A DNA stretch of 64,000 bases from Tritrichomonas musculus. Taxonomy: Eukaryota > Parabasalia > Tritrichomonadida > Tritrichomonadidae. A program made the position numbers and the translations under genes. Below the pieces are notes generated by a model. That model did not search any database, was not told the DNA's origin, and worked only from the letters and a program-made list of their open reading frames with translations. The stretch spans positions 62,001-126,000 of the forward strand of contig JAPFFF010000037.1 of assembly GCA_039105265.1 (NCBI GenBank). The letters are read 5' to 3'. Shown piece by piece: positions 9,705-19,000 of the stretch (positions within the stretch are counted from its first letter, which is position 1; every line of letters starts with the position of its first letter).

Positions 9705-10682
9705 TAATAAATCAAATTAAAATATTTGCATGTAAGTATTGAAAAAGTTTTAAATATTAAAAAATAAAGATATATTTTGCTTTTCTGGATTTTATTTTAT
9801 TTTAATGCATTAACATTATTTATTATTATTTATATAGATATACAATCCAATATATTTATAGCTTTAGATATTTTTTAAAGATTTATTGTAGAATAAATTT
9901 TCAAATTAAATCTAACAACCAAATAAACTCTGAATATTTTTTTATTTCATAAACATTTATCTTGAAAATTATTTATTTAATATATATATCATATATTATA
10001 AAATATAATATTATAATTAAAAACTAAATATTTCTGTTATAAATATGCAATATGCTTTTATTTTTTTGGATATGATCAAAAAGTAAATTCAAAAAAATAA
10101 GTGTTATTAACAAAATACAGAAAAAATTCTGAACATTAGATTTTGAATAAATTATTCAAAATTTGAATCTTAAAATCAAGCCCGTTTAAAATTGAAATCA
10201 AAACTTCTTGAAAATAAAAACTGTATGAAATATATGTAAAAAAAAATCATGAAAACATATCTTTTTCATAGAAAAAAATCATTTCTCCTGCGATAAAATA
10301 AATTCATCGTAACAATAAAAAAATAATTTTTTTTTTGAAGATTTTCCCTACTTTTTGAGATTGAATATAAAATTTGAATTAATATTTTGTGATAAACTTT
10401 CAAAATGCTTTGAATTTTTTTCTATAGTCTACAGAATATCCCTTTTCAATTTTTTCCACTTAATTTCCACTTTTTATATTGCCAAAAAGTAAGAATATAT
10501 AATATAAATGCAATTTAAATAATGTATAATCATTTCATCTTCAATTTTAGTAATATGATTTGAATTATTAATTAATTAATTAATAACTTGAAATAAAAAT
10601 TTTTGTAATTGGGGGGGGGGGGTTCAAGTAGACATAATTTTATAATAATAATCTTTTACATTTCATATTATTTTATATTACA
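9705..10682. other. Divergent intergenic region, AT-rich, with G12 tract
   Basis: This 978-bp spacer separates the starts of the LRR gene (minus) and the PP2C fusion gene (plus). It is strongly AT-rich with alternating TA stretches. A run of 12 G (10611-10622), about 60 bases before the plus-strand ATG, stands out. No ORF of note. Confidence 0.6.
10663..10669 (+). promoter_or_regulatory. Candidate initiator (Inr), TCATATT
   Basis: The sequence fits the trichomonad initiator TCA(+1)-Y-W and its A lies 18 bases upstream of the ATG at 10683, the usual spacing for this element. In an AT-rich genome such a short motif is weak evidence alone. Confidence 0.4.
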
Positions 10683-12797
10683 ATGCAATTTAGCACTTTT
10701 TACGATGTAGGAAAGTATGAGCTTCGAGATATGTCATCATTTTATTTTGAGGATCGAGAATATCTAATAACATCAGATCGAAAGGGAAATATATATATCT
10801 TCCATCGCAATGAAAATCATAAATTAACATTATTTCGAAAATTTAAAGGCCATAATTTAGGAGTTTCTTCATTATGCTATATTAAATCATGGAAAGGTGA
10901 GGATATAATAATTACAGGAGCACTTGATAAAAAAGCAAATTTCTGGAAAATTAATAATATATTAAATCTAGAACACGATATAAATCCATTTTACACATTA
11001 GAATTAGGAGGTAACATTTGCTTAATTAAAGAAATCGCAAAAGGTGAGATATGCTTTATTTCATGGGATAATACAACAACAATTGTATTCGAAGATGAGA
11101 GAAAAAATATTGTGTTGGACAATGGATCACTTCCTTCTTGGGACATCATTAAAATTGATAATCTTTACATATCTGCAGATGCATCAAAGTCAATCAGCAT
11201 ATTCGATACTAATGATGGGAAGCTTATTGATAAGATCAAAAACGTAGATTCTTGCGCACTTCGTGGCATCTTTCAATATAAAAATAATATTTATACCACA
11301 TCAAACCAAGGAATGATTTTTGAATTTTCTTATAATGACGGGAAACTCAAAAAGGAAAGAGAATATCAAATCACAAATGAACCACTTTATAAATATTCAA
11401 TTTTAACAAACAAACTTTATATTGGCGGCGAGGACAAGGTTATCTTTGTTGTAGATCTTGATTTATTAAAAATAGTAGACGTTATCCCAGTCATTGGAAA
11501 TATATGGGGATGTAATTTTACTTGCACTACAAAAGATCTCTGCGTTTCTACCGACAAAGGTTTTGTTCACGTATTTACGACTGATTCACTACGTTTTGCA
11601 AATGAAAATGAAACGCAAGATTTTTTAGATAGGTTAGGATCTACGCCAATACCAGACCAAATAATTGAAAACGTCGATCCAGATGAATTACCGGAAAAAG
11701 TTGAAGACGAAGATTTCCAACCAGGCAGATTTTATGCCATTAAAGAATTAGATAAAATTAAAATATTAGTTTATTCAAATGTTTTCCACACTTATGTTTG
11801 TATCGGAAATGCATCAATCAATGATAATAAAAAGATTCTAGGACCAGATGGCAAACAATATGATACATCAATAACAATAATAGGCGAAGATGAAATTGCT
11901 CATGAATTATATTTGAATTACAACGATGATCCTGATAATTTAGCTAAGCATTTTTGCGAAGAAAACCATCTTGAGGACCGATTTATTCAACAAATTTCAG
12001 ATTTTATCAAAAATAGTTTTAATTCCGATCAGTTTAAAAAGTTTAAAAAAATCAAAAATGAAAGTTCTGGAACATTTGAAGGATCCATTTTCTACGGAAT
12101 TGCTGAAATGCAAGGACGTCGTCCTTACATGGAAGATTTTAATACAGTATTTCAATTATCAAATGGAAAAATTATTTTTTGTGTTTTTGATGGCCATGGA
12201 AGTGACAAAGCAGCAATATATGCCAAAGAAAATATTCAGGCTTTTCTAGAAAAAAATATTCAATCAGACACTTTTATTGCTGATTCATTGAAACAGATGA
12301 ATTCTGAAATGGTCAAACAATTTGATGATTGCGGATCAACGGCAGTTGTTGCTTGCTTTTCTCCTCAAGATCATACTCTAGCTGTTTCCAATTTGGGCGA
12401 TTCTCGTGCAATAATTTGTAAAGAGAAACCAATTCAAATAACAGTTGACCATAAAGCATCAGATCCTTCAGAAATCGAGTTCATTGAGAAAAATGGTGGA
12501 TCAATTGTTGATGGAAGAATTTCTGGAATTATTAATTTGAGTCGTTTTCTCGGTGATGGTATCTTTTCTAATTGTATAAATAAGGAACCTTACTCATCAC
12601 TAACAAAAGTGGAAAAAGGCGATCGTATTTTAATAGGCTGTGATGGAATTTTTGATTTTCTAACAAATGAACAATGCTCACAAATTGTTAGATCTTCAGA
12701 AACCGCCAAAGATGCTGCTGTTTCTGTACGTGACCAATCATATAATATTGGATCAGCAGACAATCTTACGACAATTGTTTTTGAAATTATTGCATAA
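10683..12797 (+). CDS. WD40 - PFU ubiquitin-binding domain - PP2C phosphatase fusion
   Basis: The 704-residue protein has three domains. Residues 1-305 form a WD40-type beta propeller ('GHNLGVSSLCYI...IIITGALDKKANFWKI' and similar blades). Residues about 345-447 match the PFU domain of PLAA/Doa1 (Ufd3): 'FQPGRFYAIKELDKIKILVY', 'ILGPDGKQYD', 'HELYLNYNDDPDNLAKHFC' and 'FIQQISDFIKNS'. In Doa1 this domain binds ubiquitin and is followed by a Cdc48/p97-binding PUL domain. Here PUL is replaced by a complete PP2C (PPM) Ser/Thr phosphatase, residues about 468-704, with the motifs 'GRRPYMEDF', 'VFDGHG', 'GSTAVVA', 'NLGDSRAI', 'GCDGIFDFL' and 'ADNLTTIVF'. The metal-ligand aspartates D485, D503, D654 and D693 are present, so it should be active. 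One uninterrupted ORF without introns makes a merge artefact unlikely. The TAA stop overlaps TAAA. Ubiquitin-directed dephosphorylation is inference. Confidence 0.85.
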   Translation: MQFSTFYDVGKYELRDMSSFYFEDREYLITSDRKGNIYIFHRNENHKLTLFRKFKGHNLGVSSLCYIKSWKGEDIIITGALDKKANFWKINNILNLEHDINPFYTLELGGNICLIKEIAKGEICFISWDNTTTIVFEDERKNIVLDNGSLPSWDIIKIDNLYISADASKSISIFDTNDGKLIDKIKNVDSCALRGIFQYKNNIYTTSNQGMIFEFSYNDGKLKKEREYQITNEPLYKYSILTNKLYIGGEDKVIFVVDLDLLKIVDVIPVIGNIWGCNFTCTTKDLCVSTDKGFVHVFTTDSLRFANENETQDFLDRLGSTPIPDQIIENVDPDELPEKVEDEDFQPGRFYAIKELDKIKILVYSNVFHTYVCIGNASINDNKKILGPDGKQYDTSITIIGEDEIAHELYLNYNDDPDNLAKHFCEENHLEDRFIQQISDFIKNSFNSDQFKKFKKIKNESSGTFEGSIFYGIAEMQGRRPYMEDFNTVFQLSNGKIIFCVFDGHGSDKAAIYAKENIQAFLEKNIQSDTFIADSLKQMNSEMVKQFDDCGSTAVVACFSPQDHTLAVSNLGDSRAIICKEKPIQITVDHKASDPSEIEFIEKNGGSIVDGRISGIINLSRFLGDGIFSNCINKEPYSSLTKVEKGDRILIGCDGIFDFLTNEQCSQIVRSSETAKDAAVSVRDQSYNIGSADNLTTIVFEIIA

Positions 12798-13051
12798 AGT
12801 TGCTTTTCTTTTTATTTTAATATATATACATCAATATCCACAAAATATTGAATTTAATGTTTATCATTAATATTTATTAATTTGACGAATGCATTATTTT
12901 TTATACATTTTAACATCAACATATAAATTGGTTATAATTGAAAAAAATTAATTCATTATTGTTATGAATAATTTTAGACAACAAATAATATAAATATTTA
13001 CTAAAATGAATAAAAAACATTTAATATAAAATCGATTGAAACATAATTAAA

Positions 13052-16000
13052 TTATTTCTCTTGGAAAGGCAACGAAATGATTTGCCCATTTGTTGTCCCA
13101 AAGATGATTTGTAGAGGATTTTTGACAACAGCTAATCTCGTGACAACAAAATCAACTTTACTTTCAGACCAGATTAGCTCAAAATTAGGAAGTTTATAAA
13201 TGACAAGTCCTCCGCTCTTTAAAGCAGCAAACATATAGTCATTTTCATCTGGCCACTCAAGAGCCGTCCAGCATTGAAGAGAGCTTTCCAACTGGACATG
13301 GGTGATTTCTTCAAGATTCTGATCAAATACATAAACAGTATCTCTGTCAGATTGAGCAAAACTAACACAAATTGTTCCAGAATCAAAAATTATGATTGAA
13401 GTTGGTTCGCTAACAACAATTGAACTATAGTTTGAATCAAAAATACTTGAATTCACAACACTTATTCTTGAGCTAGCACTAATGATTTTACGATTACTAC
13501 TGCCATTATTATTATTGTTATCATTATTATTAGAATTGTTGTTGTTATTGACGTTAGCATTGTCATTATTATTATTAACATTGCTGTTATCATTACCATT
13601 ACTAATGATTTGCGTGTCTATGATATCGTTATTGTTATCATTATTAATATTGTTATCGTTACTATCGTTGTTATTAGGATTGTTGATATTATCCTCATTA
13701 CTAATAACTTGAGTGCCTATAATATCGTTACTATCGGTTGAAATTACGTTTATTGATGATGCTGATTGAAAATCTTGAACTGACGAGCTCATTTCAGATG
13801 AAGATGATGGCACTTGCGCTCGATTAATTGCTATTTTTGGTGAAAATTCTGAATTAGAATCCAATCTTACAGCAATTTTCCTAATAAAATTACCAGTAAT
13901 AACGCTTTGCGTTATTATTTCACCATTTCTACTTGCTGAGACACACAAATCTATATTTTCATTAATTGCGATGCAGCTTATGCAATTTGAATGCTTTGTC
14001 ATTATTGACATTGGAATTTGTGGAACAGATAGATGATTCCTCCAGAGAACAACTGTGCAGTCGAGCGATGCAGTTGCATAATATCCATTAGAAACAGCTA
14101 TTGCTGTTATTCTCTTTGTGTGAGCACGCTTTACATGAATTGGTGCACCTGATGTCAGAGTTGATATAGTGATAGCATTATCCCAAGGAACAGCAGAATA
14201 TGAAAAACCATTCTTTGTTTGCACAGTACTTGTCATTATTTTAACGTTATCGTATTTGATAGCTGAATTAAGCAATAATTGAACTCTTTTCATATTCCTG
14301 TCTGACATGTTATATAAAATCGCATCAAAATTCGAATCCACAATCTGAATGAAATTTGGTAAAACAGCCTTCAAAGTCTGATTTGGATCCGTATTCCGCC
14401 TAGTTTTTTGCTTTCTCGAATCAATGACTTCAAGAGAAAGGATTGGATTCTTCACATCAAACAGGATAAAGTATTTATGACCAAAAGTAGTTATTGGAGG
14501 ACGCATTAAGTTAAATTTCTTCGATTTATGCGGCTCAAAGAAAAGTTGTCTTGGAGCATGACCAAAGCAGGCTGCATATTCCTGTATAAACTTAAGTTGC
14601 TTAGGATCTTCCAACACTTCAGGCGTAATTGCTGTTTCAAAGAAATAAGGCGAAAAAACGTTATTTACAGAGACACTTTCTTCACCTCTACTCAACACTC
14701 CAAAGATCAAATCAATCCAACGTGGCAACATAGCGCTTACATACTTTGACTCCAACGCTGCTCTATTTTTAGTAATAAAATCTCTCGCAGATGAAGCCCA
14801 CGGAGGAAGTTCAACGTCATTTGTATCACTGACACCTAGATCAAAATGATTCGAATTAACTAAGAACTCCGGCATATAAAAGAACTCAGGAATAAGTTCT
14901 CTAAAGTCCATTGGTGCCTTAGAAACACTATCCCAAGCCTTCGGGATACTATTGAAGAGTCTATTTGGAACATCGAAACGACCAGCTTGCAACTCAATAT
15001 GAAGAGAAGTAAAAGGCTCAATACGGATCAAATAACCAACAACTACAGCTGATGATGAATAAAAAGAACCATAAAGATAATCAAGTTCAGTTGTATTAAG
15101 AGCTCTTCTACTCAATAAACTTTGAAGTCTATCTTCATTAAGAGTTCCAATCGGAGCAGATAAATCTCTATAAATTTGAGGATCATCTAAGTTCAACTGT
15201 TCCGATTTATAATCAGAAATAACCCAAGGAAAGACTGGATATTGGGACAAGTCATTATAAGTTCTACCTGCCAAAAGGTTCAATTTCATTAGATAGTCAA
15301 AGTTACTTATTTCACCACTTTGCCATTTGTTCTTTATCTTTTCAAGAAGAGGCTGTGCATCAGCATCACAAGTTTGTAAAAAGACCAAATTAGGAAGTCC
15401 AAATTTCTTCAATTCTTCTAAAATTTTATGTCTTTGACCAGCTGGAAAATCGAACATATAAGACTTCAATGAAGATGTGAAAACTTCAATTGCAGAGTCC
15501 ATTAATAAGTATCTTCTAGTAAAGATATGAGTAATTGATACCAATGGAACAGAGACGCTTTTCTTTGCAGAATCAGAACAATTAAAAGTTAGGAAAGTGT
15601 TCGTAAACAAAAAGATTCCTTTATAAACTTTCTTCATCGTGATTCGGTTTGCATCGGCCTTTAAAACAATGTTGTCAGTTGCTGATGAAATAATTGGCAT
15701 CATCATTTCATCAGTTGTCGAGCCACCGCCTTGTTCATGAAGATCATACTTGTTTTCTTCATCATGATCGACACCAATTGTGATCAATGAATGATTTCCT
15801 GTGAATTCGGATAATCGAATCCGTTTAAGATGCTCATTATAAAGATTTTGAGCATCTTCAACTTTACCGAGATCACGTAATAATGATGCATCTTTATGAT
15901 CACTGAAATTGTAATTTATTACAAATCTTCCTCGAACCATTGATAAAGGCTGCAATTGTTCTAGTTTCCAATGAACAACTGGTGCATTTCCTATTGGACA

Positions 16001-19000
16001 CCAAGGACCACCTTCACTTGATAATGAACGCCAAAGAGTTCGATAAACTTTCATTGATTCACGCTGCTTTGTTTTGATACTCAAAGCAAATTGATGAAGT
16101 TGCAATTTAACTTGCTCATTATTTACAGATAAATGAATCCTTGAATCAGTTGGATTCAAAGAAGCAAAATGAGCAGAAACTTTCGCAATCGTTTCAGATT
16201 GATGCGAATATAATTTTAATAATTCACGTTGTATCTTTTGTGAATATTTCATCATTGAAATCTCAATGGTTGAAAATTTCTCAATAACAACGTGCGCAAA
16301 ATTATATGGCTTCTTTGAAAAGTTATGATCAAATTCATTCATGTTTTGCCCCATTTGTGAAGGTTGCTTAAGACGTGATTGGATGACTTGATGATAGGCA
16401 TTTGCATGCTGAAGTAAGTAAAAATGTGACTGATGAGTAGTTCCTGTAAATAGATAAACTTTGACAATTCCTGATAAATAATTGAGGAATGATTGATATT
16501 GAATATCATTGATTCCTCGATCAGTTGGAATTCGTGGCATTAAAAATTTAATGTATCGTTCAAAGGCAGGAAACTGATGTTGTAAACCAATTCCTAAAAC
16601 AAACGAATACATAAATAATGGATGCATTTGTGATGGCTTATACTTAAGATTGAATACTTCAGGATATAAGCTAAATGCATGAAGAAGCCTTTGGGCAAGT
16701 TCAGTATCAATCCAAGCACCATTATCCATTGTTCTTGTGGAATAGCAAAGTTGGACATCTGGAACTGCAGCATTCCATTTATTTCGATGAAGCTCTTGAA
16801 ATGTAACTCGAGTCGTTCCAGTGTAATTGTTCTCAGAACTACTATTAATATGATCACCATTTTCATCATCACTTGGGAAATAACCACCACCATCGATTGG
16901 ATCAACATCAAATTCAGCAACAGTGACTGAAAAAGGAGGCAAATAAAAATTCGAAGTACTATTCAATATGAATAAGAATTCAAAAACTTGCAAAAATATT
17001 GAATAAGCAATTGTTGGCTCAACGTGCTGGAAATGAGATTGACTTGGCTGTTGTTGATAATAAAAGTTTTGCCTTTGATGTTGTCTAAATTGTTGCTCTT
17101 GAAGAGGTTGCTTGATTATGAAAATATCAAAGAAATAAGTGTAAACATGCCTCAATATATGTGAAAAATCTTGTCCAATTCGGCAACTTGCATTGATGAT
17201 ATAATTTGGTAAATCACTTATTGTCCCATCATTGACTAATAATGCATATAAAGAGCACAAAGTATGCAAACAAATATGAGAAGAATTGTCAAATTTGTCT
17301 TGACTCGTTGGGACTCGATGAATTAAAAACATTATAAATGGAAGGTCCCATTCAGGTAGTTTTGTGAATTTTGGAACTTCAACAGCAACTGTTCGATCAA
17401 TTGTCATTAAATATTTAGAACTAACTTCGTCTGGAAGATCAGCAATGATCATCATTGCTAATGGAAACAGTTCAAGATAAGCAAATTTGTATCCAGATGT
17501 AATTGGCAGATTTAATTTTGATATTCGAATGTTTGGAATAACAACATTTTGCGAAATATCAAAGAAGCCATACAAATAACCATATATCACATCAGCAAAA
17601 ATCGAAGTTAATGGCTTCGTATTCATTGTCGCCATGATTAACGCAATCCATTCAGTTTCTGAATAAGGTTTAAATAAAATTTCTTTTGATTTTGGATCAA
17701 GATAGTGCAAAAGAATAAATATGTGAATGCATTGACAACATATTTCTTCGCTATTTGAAGCCAATAAAGAGAAAAACTTTTCAAAAGTATAATGTTGCGC
17801 TATTAATGCTGTTATCATGATTGGATTCTTGACTCGCAATAAATAAAGTAGAAATGATAATGTTTCTACAGAGAATTGTGGATCGTTTTGATCAAATGAC
17901 AAGAAACAAATCGCTGATGCACTTTTGTTATTAAATGACATTGAAAAGACTGATTGTGCAATTGTCCAAAATAAATCACGAATTCCCAATGTATTTGTTG
18001 GTCTTTCACCTTCTGCCAGTTGCGTTATTTTATTAATTTTTGGTTGATTATAAAGACAAATTTCATCATCTGAATATTTGGACCAAAAGAAAACTCGCAT
18101 TATATATAATATTTTATTGAATGGAAGTGCCCAAACAAACCATCTCTTTTTTTCAGTTGAACTTGAATTAAAAATATCAAAAATTGATCGATAAACAGAC
18201 ATTTGCAGATCGATGGGTAAATATATCCATAGTCGAATATCTAAGAATATATACTCAAGCATTTGATAAGCAAGTCGTGGAACAATGATTTCTTTGTATA
18301 GTCTTTTCAACATCTCAATAACTTGTGGTGTTATATTTTGCAATTTGGAACGTGATAATAAATAACTAATTACCATGAACCCGTTCATTGTTGCAAAATC
18401 TTCTTGGTTAGAAGGAGAGTCTTTCAAATAAGATGTCAATACTTGAATCAAAAATGGAAGAAATATTGGATCATGTTTATATGATATTTCTTCACCTGGC
18501 TTGGGCATTAATGGCTGATCTATTTGTGCAAATATAGGCAAAATTGCTGCTGCTCCTCCAATAGATCGAAGTATGTCTTTTGCTTGTGGCGAGTAACCAT
18601 ATATCAATCCATCAATTTTCATTTGATTCTCAATTCTACGAACATAAGCTAAGTTTACTGAAGAATTCTTCGATGATGATATTGCTGAATTGTACAAATA
18701 AATAGAATTTTGGTAAATTTCACCACTAAAGAGTTGTGACATGTCAAATGAAAAATCGCTGATTTCAGCAGGCATGAATGAAGTAACAGCTGTTTTGGGA
18801 AACAATGAAAGTAATTTAATTATTTGTGAATTAAGTACATGTCTTAGAAAACCAAAGTTTCCGATGTTACACGATACATTTCGTGCTAAATAGCTCTTCA
18901 TTTCTCCTTCAGGAAAGATGATATTTGATACTTTTAAGTTTGCCTGCTCTTTTCCATGAACATAAAGAATAATATTGCCATTCTGATATGTTATTGCTAT

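Noticed and set aside
13482-13712. 76-codon plus-strand ORF, almost all Leu/Ser/Thr
   Set aside because: Antisense of the Asn/Asp-rich tract of the BEACH gene.
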